Of a stretch of DNA of 64,000 bases, positions 25,310 to 32,914 are shown piece after piece. The stretch is taken from assembly GCF_003268655.1 (NCBI RefSeq), contig NZ_CP029642.1, positions 1,798,001-1,862,000 on the forward strand, given 5' to 3'. A program made the position numbers and the translations under genes. Within the stretch, counting starts at the first letter, position 1, and the number at the start of each line of letters is the position of its first letter. Source of the stretch: Arthrobacter dokdonellae (lineage in GTDB: Bacteria; Actinomycetota; Actinomycetes; Actinomycetales; Micrococcaceae). The notes below the pieces were generated by a model that had not been told where the DNA came from, made no database searches, and was given only the letters and a program-made list of their open reading frames with translations.

Positions 25310-25933
25310 TTACCAGGGGTTCAGTGTTGTCCCGGTGTCGAGCGGCCCGCGCCCAGCCAACCAAGCCATAAAAAACCGACGACTATTGGAAGAATCAAGC
25401 CGCTCGGGGGCGGTTGCAAGCAACTGCTGAAGATCCCAGGCAACATACTCGTCCGGCCAATCCAAAGGGGTGTAGCCCAGTCCAAGGTCGACGTGGTGCA
25501 TCTCCACCTCGCGGAGCCTGTGTGCTGGGCAACCAGCTACACCGTAATACCCTCCGCCGAGGAAGTGTCCGTTGGGCCATCCTGCCGCAGTGGATTCCGT
25601 GAATATCTCTTCAAGACTGTCCAAACTGGCTTGCAGGTCGGCGATGATCTCGCCAGCCGACCGCGTGGCCCCGTCTTCAATCTCGGTGCTGCGCTGTTGC
25701 TCGCCGCTTTCGTATTTGGGAACATTATGGCCGCTCAGCGCACCTGACAGGCGGCGCGCATGGGCGTCAGCATTGCGAGCGAGATGGGTCAGTACATGGC
25801 CCACGGTCCAGGCTGGCAGACGACTTGGCGATTGGACGTCGTCGTCCGTCAGCTGGGCCACGCGACGCATCAATCGCCCCTGCGCTTCACGGCACAGTCG
25901 GGACGCCAGTTCCGGATTACTTTCAAGATCCAC
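25310..25933 (-). CDS. Maleylpyruvate isomerase-like (DinB/MDMPI) protein
   Basis: A 207-aa protein from GTG 25933 (DLESNPELASRLCREAQGRL); an upstream start at 25993 adds 20 residues unlike homologues. The MDMPI_N pattern is clear: LPAWTVGHVLTHLARNADAH near residue 40 and HRLREVEMHHVDLGLGY near 140, with three His that bind metal in the family. Known members use mycothiol to isomerise maleylpyruvate, but most are uncharacterised metal-dependent enzymes. No gentisate genes are nearby, so the substrate is open. Confidence 0.75.
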   Translation of the reverse strand: MDLESNPELASRLCREAQGRLMRRVAQLTDDDVQSPSRLPAWTVGHVLTHLARNADAHARRLSGALSGHNVPKYESGEQQRSTEIEDGATRSAGEIIADLQASLDSLEEIFTESTAAGWPNGHFLGGGYYGVAGCPAHRLREVEMHHVDLGLGYTPLDWPDEYVAWDLQQLLATAPERLDSSNSRRFFMAWLAGRGPLDTGTTLNPW

Positions 25934-26134
25934 GAATGCATCAACCTTTCTTGGCCACTCGATCACAGGCAACTCTGCCACAAGCACTCGCACCGACCTG
26001 GGTGGGCGGACTCAATCCCGATAAAATATCGAGCGACCGCGCCTCGGTTCCTTTAACGCGCCAGATTCTATACGCCGGCAAGAGCGGACCTTAGGTATTC
26101 AAGACGGGGTCTCGCCGGACACTAGGCTGAAGGC

Positions 26135-26917
26135 ATGAATCAGTTCCACAGCGCAACAAAAGCATTGAGCCACAGCGCTGTACTGCATGATGATGTTCGT
26201 CCGACCTGGTCTGCGGGGGCGGTCTCGTGGCTATTAGGATCTCCACTGAGCGACCAGCGACTGGCAGTCCTGGACCTAGGATCCGGTACAGGACTAGGGA
26301 CACGGACCATCGCAACACTCGGACACACCGTCACCGCGGTTGATACCTCCGCCGACATGTTGTCTGTGCTCCGAAAGTCCTGCGAGGAACTGCCACCCGG
26401 AGTCGCTAATCGCATCACGACTACTAGCGGATCGGCAGAACGCATCCCCCTGGGCGATCAGAGCGTCGACGCCATTATTTGCCTCCAAGCCTGGCACTGG
26501 GTAGAGCCCGAACAGGCAACACATGAATGCGATCGTGTACTCAAGCCAAACGGCATGATGGGCATGGCATGGCACACTTGGGACCGCACCAACACGTGGG
26601 TGCAGGCACTCGCCACCATCGTCGAATCGGACGGAACCCCTGCAGACCAAACGCTCAGCGTGCCTGGAGAATTTGCCGGACGAGGCACCTTTGAACGCAA
26701 GGAACTCCCTTTCAACCACGAGCTGACGGTCGGGCAACTCGTTCAGCTCGCCAGTTCCTGGTCCTTCGTTACGCAGAGATCCGACCAGCACGCCGTCTTG
26801 GCGAAAATCCGATACCTCGGCGAACAAACCGCATCACCAGACACAGGCCTCGTCAGCTTCCCCCACATCACGGCAGCCTTCCGTCTACAACGACCAGGCA
26901 GAGGTGTCACCGGGTAG
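26135..26917 (+). CDS. Class I SAM-dependent methyltransferase
   Basis: A 260-aa protein with a Methyltransf_11-type core: motif I LAVLDLGSGTGLGTRTIA at about 43, VDTSADML (motif II) and DQSVDAIICLQAWHWV (motif IV and following), then the VLKPNGMMGMAWHTWDR segment. It methylates an unidentified small molecule. No strong ribosome-binding site is seen; a -10-like TAGGCT sits exactly 6 nt before the ATG, suggesting a leaderless mRNA. It is a stand-alone gene in the array. Confidence 0.8.
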   Translation: MNQFHSATKALSHSAVLHDDVRPTWSAGAVSWLLGSPLSDQRLAVLDLGSGTGLGTRTIATLGHTVTAVDTSADMLSVLRKSCEELPPGVANRITTTSGSAERIPLGDQSVDAIICLQAWHWVEPEQATHECDRVLKPNGMMGMAWHTWDRTNTWVQALATIVESDGTPADQTLSVPGEFAGRGTFERKELPFNHELTVGQLVQLASSWSFVTQRSDQHAVLAKIRYLGEQTASPDTGLVSFPHITAAFRLQRPGRGVTG

Positions 26918-26962
26918 AGGCGGAGCTACTTTACGCAACATCAGCCCAACAAACGCTAACTA

Positions 26963-26990
26963 GCGTCCCGCAAGAGGTTCCTTCGGTGGG
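26963..26990 (+). repeat. Array repeat copy 3
   Basis: GCGTCCCGCAAGAGGTTCC followed by TTCGGTGGG, 46 bp after the methyltransferase gene. A palindrome, ACGCTA with TAGCGT, overlaps its left edge (26953-26966). Confidence 0.65.
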
Positions 26991-27032
26991 TATTGCGATC
27001 AGCGCGGCTTTCCTTTCAAAGAACCTACATCA

Positions 27033-27061
27033 TGTACATTTCATGGTTCTAGATGTACAAT
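27033..27061 (+). promoter_or_regulatory. Promoter with paired TGTACA operator boxes, toxin-antitoxin locus 1
   Basis: TGTACA at 27033-27038 serves as -35; TACAAT at 27056-27061 serves as -10 with a 17-bp spacer. A second TGTACA (27054-27059) overlaps the -10. The ATG lies exactly 6 nt after the -10, so the mRNA should be leaderless. Two boxes 21 bp apart over both promoter elements suit repression by the antitoxin or toxin-antitoxin complex. Confidence 0.7.
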
Positions 27062-27067
27062 TTGTCT

Positions 27068-27316
27068 ATGTCCATAGTCAGCGTCGCAGACGCACGCAAC
27101 CACTTTTCAGACGTCATCGATCGCTCGAAGACCGAAGCGGTTTTCATCGAACGCCGCGGTCATCGCGCTGCCGTGGTTGTCAGCCCTGAGCGGTACGAGC
27201 AGATGCTCGAAGCTCTGGAAGAAGCCGAAGATGTCGCCGCATTTGATGAGGCGATGGCAGAGGAGGGCCCAAACATCCCTTGGGCTCAAGTGAAAGCCGA
27301 TCTGGGCTGGGTATGA
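27068..27316 (+). CDS. Phd/YefM-type antitoxin
   Basis: An 82-aa protein from ATG 27068. The N-terminal half is the Phd/YefM DNA-binding fold: MSIVSVADARNHFSDVIDRS, then VFIERRGHRAAVVVSPERYE. The C-terminal acidic helix (ALEEAEDVAAFDEAMAEEG) would wrap and neutralise the toxin. The stop overlaps the toxin start (ATGA), the usual antitoxin-first layout. The locus has its own promoter and dyad operator at 27033-27061. Confidence 0.9.
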   Translation: MSIVSVADARNHFSDVIDRSKTEAVFIERRGHRAAVVVSPERYEQMLEALEEAEDVAAFDEAMAEEGPNIPWAQVKADLGWV

Positions 27317-27570
27317 TTTACCAAGTCGAGTTGCGTCCTGCAGCGGTTCGCGCGTTGAAACGAATTGACCATCAGGATCGCGACCGCATTCGTGGAGCGA
27401 TCGCGCTCCTCGGTCAAGATCCACGACCGCCGGGCGCCAAGGCCCTCCAAGGGCGTCCTGGCCTCAGAGTTCGCATAGGGGACTACCGCATCGTCTACAC
27501 GGTTGACGACAACATCCTCGTTGTAGCAGTGATCACGCTTGGTCATCGTAGCAACGTCTACGAACGCTGA
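27313..27570 (+). CDS. RelE/ParE-superfamily toxin
   Basis: An 85-aa protein from ATG 27313. RelE fold signatures: YQVELRPAAVRALKRID, then GRPGLRVRIGDYRIVYTVDD and the C-terminal VVAVITLGHRSNVYER. RelE-type toxins cut mRNA in the ribosomal A site; the basic and aromatic residues used (R in RVRIGDYR, H-R-x-x-Y at the end) are kept, so it is probably active. The Phd/YefM plus RelE combination is common. Confidence 0.9.
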   Translation: MIYQVELRPAAVRALKRIDHQDRDRIRGAIALLGQDPRPPGAKALQGRPGLRVRIGDYRIVYTVDDNILVVAVITLGHRSNVYER

Positions 27571-27603
27571 CTGCCCTCAGACGAATCAGCTGTTGGCCGC
27601 CCC

Positions 27604-27635
27604 GACGTCCCGCAGGAGGTTCCCGTAACGGGAGG
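27604..27635 (+). repeat. Array repeat copy 4
   Basis: GACGTCCCGCAGGAGGTTCC followed by CGTAACGGGAGG, 34 bp after the toxin gene. CCCGTAACGGG within it is an 11-bp palindrome. Confidence 0.65.
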
Positions 27636-27838
27636 ACAATGTTTCGTGGTTTCGGCAGCTCGGCACCGTAGTGGGGTGCCCGGGTTCCACCCCGCCCACA
27701 ATAGTCACGGCTGCGTCGACGCTTCCGTCTCCCAGGCCTTTATAGATACTCCGGTTGCCGACGGCGGAGTGGCCTTGGCGCGGAACGAATGGTCATTTCC
27801 GTCCTGAGCCGCCAAGTGCTCTGACCTATCGTTGAGGC

Positions 27839-28846
27839 ATGATGACTGAGCAGGTGCCCCGTGACCACGGATGGGTCAATATTGGCAATGCGAGGATCTA
27901 TTGGGAGGCATCCGGAAATCCGTCAGGCGTTCCAGTCCTTTATCTGCACGGTGGCCCCGGCGGCTCCTTGGGGAAAGGGGGCTACCGAAAGCGACACGAC
28001 GAATCCCGGTTCTGGACGATCGGCATTGATCAACGCGGATGCGGCAAAAGCACTCCCACGGCCCAGGATGATCTGGAGCACCTCGCTGAAAACACCACGC
28101 AAACGCTCATCGACGACATCGAATCCGTGCGCCAACACCTTGAAATCGAAAGTTGGATCGTCACGGGCGTTTCGTGGGGAAGCACGCTCACCCTTGCCTA
28201 CGCGCTGCAGCACCCAGGCCGCCTCCTGGGCATCGCCGTAGTGGCGGTGACAACAACAAACCGCGACTACGTCGAGTGGATCACCGAAGGAGTCAAGCGC
28301 ATATTTCCGGAGGCGTGGAGCGACTTTGCGACCGCCGCTGCAGCGAAGCCTGGTGAGCGGGTGGTGGAAGCCTACGCGCGGCGGCTAGCCGGCGAAGATC
28401 GGGACGATGCCCGCTTGGCCGCCCTCGCTTGGGATCGGTGGGAAGCCTTGCACATCTCGCTGAGCCCGTATTGGCAGCCCGGCCCAATGTTCGAAGACGA
28501 GCGAACGCGCATGACGTTCGCGCTCCTGGTAACGCATTATTGGTCCAACGATGGATTTCTCAAGGGCGACCAAGAAATCTTGGCGAGGATCCACGAACTC
28601 GAGGGGATACCCGGTTACCTCATCCACGGGCGCCGTGATGTCAGCGGACCCGCCATCACTCCGTGGCAGCTGCACCAACGCTGGAGTAACAGCCAGCTCA
28701 TCATCGTCGAGGATGAAGGACATGGCGGCCCAATATCCATGTCAGCCCTAACCAACGCCGTTGAATCGATCAGCGCTGCCCAGTTAAACAGTAACCACCA
28801 TGCCCAAACGAAACTTGTCCCTCCGCGACAAGCACGGGAACCCTAA
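27839..28846 (+). CDS. Prolyl aminopeptidase-like alpha/beta hydrolase (S33)
   Basis: A 335-aa alpha/beta hydrolase. LYLHGGPGGSLG forms the oxyanion loop, DQRGCGKSTP follows, and the nucleophile Ser is in GVSWGSTLTLAYA. The acid Asp is in LIHGRRDVSGP and the His in VEDEGHGG. The HGGPGG and DQRGxGxS wording is typical of S33 prolyl aminopeptidases, which release N-terminal proline from peptides; related enzymes hydrolyse other substrates. A TATCGT hexamer lies exactly 6 nt before the ATG. Stand-alone gene with array repeats on both sides. Confidence 0.85.
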   Translation: MMTEQVPRDHGWVNIGNARIYWEASGNPSGVPVLYLHGGPGGSLGKGGYRKRHDESRFWTIGIDQRGCGKSTPTAQDDLEHLAENTTQTLIDDIESVRQHLEIESWIVTGVSWGSTLTLAYALQHPGRLLGIAVVAVTTTNRDYVEWITEGVKRIFPEAWSDFATAAAAKPGERVVEAYARRLAGEDRDDARLAALAWDRWEALHISLSPYWQPGPMFEDERTRMTFALLVTHYWSNDGFLKGDQEILARIHELEGIPGYLIHGRRDVSGPAITPWQLHQRWSNSQLIIVEDEGHGGPISMSALTNAVESISAAQLNSNHHAQTKLVPPRQAREP

Positions 28847-28974
28847 CGTTGACCCTGCAACATTCAAGTGCCGGCTGACGCCGAGGCCGACGAGACGAAG
28901 TCCTGGCTGCCCGCTCAAGGTTCCATGAACAGGAACCCCTGGCCCAGGTCTCTGCCGGCTGCGATTATGTATTC

Positions 28975-29268
28975 ATGATGATCGTGGAAGAAATCTTGCT
29001 CGCGGCACGGCCAGCGCTCGAGGCGATTCTGACTCAGGATGAGCTCGAGCGCACCCATTTGGATGTGGTGACGGCGAAGGCCGAGCCGGTCACGTCATCA
29101 ACGATCGTCAGTACGGACTTGCTTCTCCGAGTCTTCGTGTTTGACGAGGAAATGGGGTTCTGGCTTTATCCGCCCGAAGGCGCAGACGGATTCACGGCAC
29201 GTCTGCGTAGCGAATTGCAGGATTTCGTTGCGGAGAGCGGGTTCGGTTGGGGAGGGCTTCGCGGATAG
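28975..29268 (+). CDS. Hypothetical protein (97 aa)
   Basis: ATG 28975 or 28978 opens a small acidic protein: helical start (EEILLAARPALEAILTQDEL), a beta-rich middle (LLLRVFVFDEEMGFWLYP) and a Gly/Trp C-terminus. No family is recognised. Composition and flanking array-type repeats support it as a real gene. A GATTAT hexamer lies 6 nt before ATG 28975. Confidence 0.5.
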   Translation: MMIVEEILLAARPALEAILTQDELERTHLDVVTAKAEPVTSSTIVSTDLLLRVFVFDEEMGFWLYPPEGADGFTARLRSELQDFVAESGFGWGGLRG

Positions 29269-29412
29269 CGTCCCGTGTACCGTTCCCCAGCTGAAACGCG
29301 CCAGCGGCGGGGCCGATTGTCGGCCGAATCAATGTTGGTGCTGTGACAGTTATACTCCTGCTACCAGGCTTGGCCCGATGACCCGTGACTAATCGTTCGA
29401 CAGGAGCTGACC

Positions 29413-29841
29413 GTGCACCCAAAGATCCTTTTCATCACGCTGGCTGTGGACGATCTCGATCGATCGGTCGTCTTCTACCGTGACGGCCTGGGCTGGCCCA
29501 CCGAGGGCGTCGTCGCGCAGGAACTCCATGACGACGTCACTGGCGCTGATGGGAGGATCGCCTTTTTCATCCTCGACAGCGGGCTGATGATCGGCCTGTA
29601 CGAACGCACTAACCTGGCCAAAGACGCCAGTACGCCCGCCGGTCCGCGGAGCTCAACCGAGTTCAGTCTGGGCATCCCGGCCGAGTCGCAGGCTGAGGTT
29701 GACGCACTGCTCGCGCAAGCCGAAGCCGCCGGCGGCACCCTGCCCGCGCCAGCGCACAGGCGTCCGTGGGGCATCTACTCCGGCTACTTCGCCGACCCCG
29801 ACGGTCATCTCTGGGAGATCGTCTGGAACCCCGACGCGTAG
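29413..29841 (+). CDS. VOC-family (glyoxalase/bleomycin-resistance fold) protein
   Basis: 142 aa from GTG 29413, with CAGGAG upstream. The VOC fold is clear: ITLAVDDLDRSVVFYRDGLG at the start and GYFADPDGHLWEIVWNPD at the end, with the second metal Glu in WEIVWN. Members isomerise or cleave small molecules, or bind drugs. The first metal ligand position is not an obvious His, so metal use is uncertain. Single-gene unit between array repeats. Confidence 0.8.
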   Translation: MHPKILFITLAVDDLDRSVVFYRDGLGWPTEGVVAQELHDDVTGADGRIAFFILDSGLMIGLYERTNLAKDASTPAGPRSSTEFSLGIPAESQAEVDALLAQAEAAGGTLPAPAHRRPWGIYSGYFADPDGHLWEIVWNPDA

Positions 29842-29906
29842 CACCTCGGTGTGCCAGCGGCCCACACAGGTCCTTGCACAAGCCGATCCGCTATCGAAAC
29901 GTTGCA

Positions 29907-29939
29907 GCTGTCCCACTGAAGGTTGCGCTTACGGGCAGC
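29907..29939 (+). repeat. Array repeat copy 5
   Basis: GCTGTCCCACTGAAGGTTGC followed by GCTTACGGGCAGC; GCTG-CCC and GGGCAGC form its stem. It lies 66 bp after the VOC gene. Confidence 0.6.
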
Positions 29940-30055
29940 ATCGCGGACACGCAGTCGAGGTTTCGTTTGGGCAACGAGAAGTTAAACAGAAGTGCAGTAC
30001 GTCAGCGGCATTGCTCGTGTAGGCAGGAGCACGAGCACGAGCACTGTTGGTCAAC

Positions 30056-30079
30056 GTATACATCGTCTACAATGTTTAC
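30056..30079 (+). promoter_or_regulatory. Operator and -10 region, toxin-antitoxin locus 2
   Basis: GTATACAT (30056-30063) and ATGTTTAC (30072-30079) form an inverted repeat (7 of 8) that abuts the antitoxin ATG. TACAAT at 30068-30073 lies inside it, 6 nt before the ATG, so a leaderless transcript and autorepression are likely. The -35 is weak (TTGGTC at 30047). Confidence 0.6.
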
Positions 30080-30367
30080 ATGAGTACTGTAACACCTCTT
30101 GGCCGGCCCATCTCGGTGCGGCTTCCTGAAGAACTGCGTGAGCGTGTCGAAGCGCTCGCCAAAGCAACCCGGCGCAGCCTAGGCGACGTTGTGCGCGAGG
30201 TATTGGAGCGAGACCTTTCGGAATTGGAATGGGAACAGCGCATCATTGCTCGTGCTGCGGATCTTCGATCGGGCCGTGTCCAATCTGTGCCGCTTGCCGT
30301 GATCGAGCGCGAGCTTGGGCTAAAAGATGCCTTGGCTGATGCCAGCATTCTGGATGAGATCGAGTGA
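30080..30367 (+). CDS. Ribbon-helix-helix antitoxin
   Basis: 95 aa from ATG 30080. The N-terminal PISVRLPEELRERVEALAKA, then TRRSLGDVVREVLERDL, is a ribbon-helix-helix (CopG-type) DNA-binding domain. The C-terminal part (LAVIERELGLKDALADASIL) would bind the toxin. The next gene starts within its stop (GTGA). Confidence 0.85.
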   Translation: MSTVTPLGRPISVRLPEELRERVEALAKATRRSLGDVVREVLERDLSELEWEQRIIARAADLRSGRVQSVPLAVIERELGLKDALADASILDEIE

Positions 30368-30627
30368 GCTGGGAGGTCGAGCTAGCGCCCGACGCGGCGA
30401 ATTGGTTTCGGAAGGCTGACCTCCAGAATGCCCGGCGCATTCGTGCCGCGCTCCGAGCGATCACCACACTCGAAAACCCCCGGGACCGAGGCAAGGCCCT
30501 CACTGGAGGGCTTTCTGGCCTGTGGAGGTATCGCGTCGGCGATTATCGAATTGTCTGCGATCTGCAAGATGCACGCCTGGTCATTTTGGTGATTGATGTT
30601 GATCATCGCAGCAGTATCTATGGATGA
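30364..30627 (+). CDS. RelE/ParE-superfamily toxin
   Basis: 87 aa from GTG 30364. RelE wording: WEVELAPDAANWFRKADLQN, then LSGLWRYRVGDYRIVCDLQD and VILVIDVDHRSSIYG. The basic, aromatic C-terminal residues of RelE toxins are present (R in WRYRVGDYR, H-R-S-x-I-Y). Partner of the ribbon-helix-helix antitoxin upstream. The locus differs from the first toxin-antitoxin pair in antitoxin family but has the same toxin fold. Confidence 0.9.
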   Translation: MSWEVELAPDAANWFRKADLQNARRIRAALRAITTLENPRDRGKALTGGLSGLWRYRVGDYRIVCDLQDARLVILVIDVDHRSSIYG

Positions 30628-30715
30628 ACACGGGATTCCCGATTTACGGGGCGCTCAGTAGCCAAAGTTGGACTGAATCGGCGGGGATCGAAGCCGCAGC
30701 AGATGCCCGACACTA

Positions 30716-30749
30716 GCTTGTCCCGTTCAAGGTTCCCCTGCGGGCAGGC
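30716..30749 (+). repeat. Array repeat copy 6
   Basis: GCTTGTCCCGTTCAAGGTTC followed by CCCTGCGGGCAGGCC. It is one of the clearest copies, 88 bp after the second toxin. A wider imperfect dyad (GCAG-CAGA at 30697 and TCTGCTCTGC at 30784) surrounds it. Confidence 0.65.
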
Positions 30750-30925
30750 CATCGGTGCAGGGGTTCGCCGGCAGGGCGCGGGTGTCTGCTCTGCATTAAT
30801 CCGTGATCGGCAAGATGCACGGCCAGGATAACCGCCCGCCGGTGGCGTCGGGATATCGGGCCATCCAAACCCTGTCGCTGCCAACCAGGCTCATGCCCTG
30901 TCTGTCGTGCCACGACGTTGGGGTG

Positions 30926-31537
30926 CTACTTGGACCAGTGTTCCCAGTAGTGAGCTGCATCGCGCAGGAATTGTGGATCGTATGGCGGTGGTGCATCGTT
31001 GCTTGGCTCAGTGTGTATGCTTCTCCAGACGCCTCCCAGCAGGGGCGTGCGCGGTGGCTCCATGTAGGGGGCTTCGTCCGGCGGCAGACTCATCTGTGCC
31101 TTCTTTATTCGGTTATGGTGTTGACGGGTTAAGCGACTGTGCAGTATCCGGAGATCGGTAGATTCCTCCTGAGTTGCTCCCTTGTCGACGAGGTACTGGA
31201 ATATTGACCCATCTGTTTGCCAGAGAATCGGAGCTAGCTCTTTGAGCGCGGGTGGGGCGTTCGTATGGATGGAAATCGGCGGAACCAGGTCTGGATGCTG
31301 ATTCGCAAGCGAAGCCAGTATGACTGCCGGGGTGAGCTGGTTCACGGCAATACTGCTTCTGACTTCCGGGTCGGAGTCTTGTGCCAGGATTGCGATAACT
31401 TCAGGAGACAAATCGTCGCGGCCAGCCAGATGCCACCGATCACTACACGTTCCGGACGTTGCAATCTTTTTGTGGAGTTCTTTGGGCTGCTCCGGATAGG
31501 ATTCGCTGCCACTGAAGTAGCCGAAGGCAAGATGCAT
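30926..31537 (-). CDS. Hypothetical protein with short helical repeats
   Basis: A 203-aa protein from ATG 31537. Residues about 35-100 read as short helical repeats (LAGRDDLSPEVIAILAQDSD, PEVRSSIAVNQLTPAVILAS, then LANQHPDLVPPISIHTNAPP), resembling leucine-rich-variant or HEAT-like units, which usually bind proteins. The C-terminus is Pro/Trp-rich. A TAGACT hexamer lies exactly 6 nt before the ATG. Function unknown. Confidence 0.55.
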   Translation of the reverse strand: MHLAFGYFSGSESYPEQPKELHKKIATSGTCSDRWHLAGRDDLSPEVIAILAQDSDPEVRSSIAVNQLTPAVILASLANQHPDLVPPISIHTNAPPALKELAPILWQTDGSIFQYLVDKGATQEESTDLRILHSRLTRQHHNRIKKAQMSLPPDEAPYMEPPRTPLLGGVWRSIHTEPSNDAPPPYDPQFLRDAAHYWEHWSK

Positions 31538-31684
31538 GACGTCAGTCTAACTGAGCGCAAATCATGTGGCTTCGAAGCTGCCTGTGGGTGCCCACAGTCG
31601 ACGGAATATGTGGCTGGGAGAGGCGGACAAGCGCATTGGAGACAGCTCGGGTGATTCGAATCGATTGAACTTGGTCACCAGAAT

Positions 31685-31713
31685 CATTCCGTTAGAGGTT
31701 CCGCTTACGGTCG
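31685..31713 (+). repeat. Array repeat copy 7
   Basis: CATTCCGTTAGAGGTTCC followed by GCTTACGGTCG, between the helical-repeat gene and the Clp-N gene. It lacks one base of the GTCCCG box. Confidence 0.5.
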
Positions 31714-31769
31714 CACCAAAGTTGTGCAGACGACTTCTGAAAACGGCATCGGGGCCCATCTTGATCAGG

Positions 31770-32267
31770 TCAGCCGGTCGCGGGCGGGAGATAGCAGCCT
31801 GTTGCCCTATCCTGGCCAGCAGACCTCCCCTGCGCAAGTGCCGCCATTAACCGTGTTTGCGCACTGTCTCGTTGCACACCCGCATCTGCCAGCGCCCGAT
31901 CCAGACGGTCGCCATGGACACTCAGCACCCCGAACAGTAGGTGCTTGATCCCGACGTGATCGAAATGCAGCGCCTGTGCGGCGCGCTGCGCCGCCTTGAG
32001 CGCATCCAGGGACTCGGGGGTGAACGGAATTGTTTCTGAGGTATCTGGCGGCCAAGGGGGAACGAAACCTACTATCGCATCACGCACGTCGTCAGGCCAG
32101 ACCCCCAGCACCGTCTGCACCGCATCCGGATCAGCGTGCAAAATCCCCAACAGCAGATGCTCGGGACCGATATACCGGTCATGGATAAACCTTGACTCTT
32201 CCTGAGCCAAGACCACCGCCCGCACAGCCCTGTCGGTGTAGTTCCCAAACTTCGTCGAACGGCCCAT
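31770..32267 (-). CDS. Stand-alone Clp N-terminal domain protein
   Basis: 165 aa with two Clp_N repeats: FGNYTDRAVRAVVLAQEESR with YIGPEHLLLGILH, and LDALKAAQRAAQALHFDHVG with IKHLLFGVLSVHGDRL. No AAA+ ATPase module follows. In ClpC and ClpA this domain docks adaptors and substrates such as phospho-arginine proteins. A free copy may act as an adaptor or decoy for ClpC. TACCCT lies 7 nt before the ATG. The call is firm; the role is inference. Confidence 0.8.
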   Translation of the reverse strand: MGRSTKFGNYTDRAVRAVVLAQEESRFIHDRYIGPEHLLLGILHADPDAVQTVLGVWPDDVRDAIVGFVPPWPPDTSETIPFTPESLDALKAAQRAAQALHFDHVGIKHLLFGVLSVHGDRLDRALADAGVQRDSAQTRLMAALAQGRSAGQDRATGCYLPPATG

Positions 32268-32411
32268 GCCCCTGAGGGTAGTCTTCGCGGCGCATCAACA
32301 CCACGGGTGCGCCTCCCGATGCGCGGATGCGCGCGCCTCCCGGTAGACGTTCGGCTTGCGGAACGCCACCTTCATTACGGCTTCCTAGTGGCCTGTGGCA
32401 CACTCCTCGTT

Positions 32412-32690
32412 GTGAAGAACATCGATTTGACTGGACAACTGATCTGCCACGGCGACGAAGAGATTGCCGTCGTCATTGAGTTCCTCCCTCGACACGTCGA
32501 ACTGACTCACGATGAACCTGGCTGCATTTCTTTCGCGGTGAACCAGACTGACGATCCACGAGTGTGGGATGTCGCCGAGTGCTTCCGGAACCCTGACGCT
32601 TTCCATTCCCACCAAGCGCGGGTCAAGGCCAGCGCGTGGGGCCGCGCGAAGGCAGGCATCCAACGAAGCTATCCCGTAACGGGCCTGTAA
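32412..32690 (+). CDS. Antibiotic biosynthesis monooxygenase (YgiN-like) protein
   Basis: 92 aa from GTG 32412; the frame opens earlier, but homologues begin at IDLTGQLICHGDEE. The ABM fold is seen in VVIEFLPRHVELTHDEPGCI, SFAVNQTDDPRVWDVAECFR and the C-terminal FHSHQARVKASAWGRAKAGI. Members are small dimeric, cofactor-free monooxygenases or heme/quinol-binding proteins. It is the last single-gene unit before the last array repeat. Confidence 0.75.
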   Translation: MKNIDLTGQLICHGDEEIAVVIEFLPRHVELTHDEPGCISFAVNQTDDPRVWDVAECFRNPDAFHSHQARVKASAWGRAKAGIQRSYPVTGL

Positions 32691-32744
32691 ACCCCGGACT
32701 GCCATGGACCTGCCTTCCTCGGCGGTTCCTTTTCCTTCGATGGT

Positions 32745-32777
32745 GTTCGTCCGTTGAAGGTTCCCCTGGCGGGCCGG
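32745..32777 (+). repeat. Array repeat copy 8
   Basis: GTTCGTCCGTTGAAGGTTCC followed by CCTGGCGGGCCGG, 54 bp after the monooxygenase gene. It is close to copy 6 and the last copy seen in the window. Confidence 0.6.
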
Positions 32778-32914
32778 TAGATGTCAGCGCTGTATTGCTT
32801 CGTTCAGGCTTCCCGGTCCTTGTTGGGGTTCCTGAAGGGTCGAAGTTGCGTGCCGGTGGAGTCCGCGGCGAAAGAGTAGCGGTCCGTCCAACACAAGACC
32901 GAGTGCGCCGAGTT

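Noticed and set aside
21079..32777. Standard integron attC sites in the array
   Set aside because: The repeats lack the paired RYYYAAC and GTTRRRY boxes, genes face both strands and no IntI-type integrase is in the window. I kept the repeats as a distinct, undescribed family.
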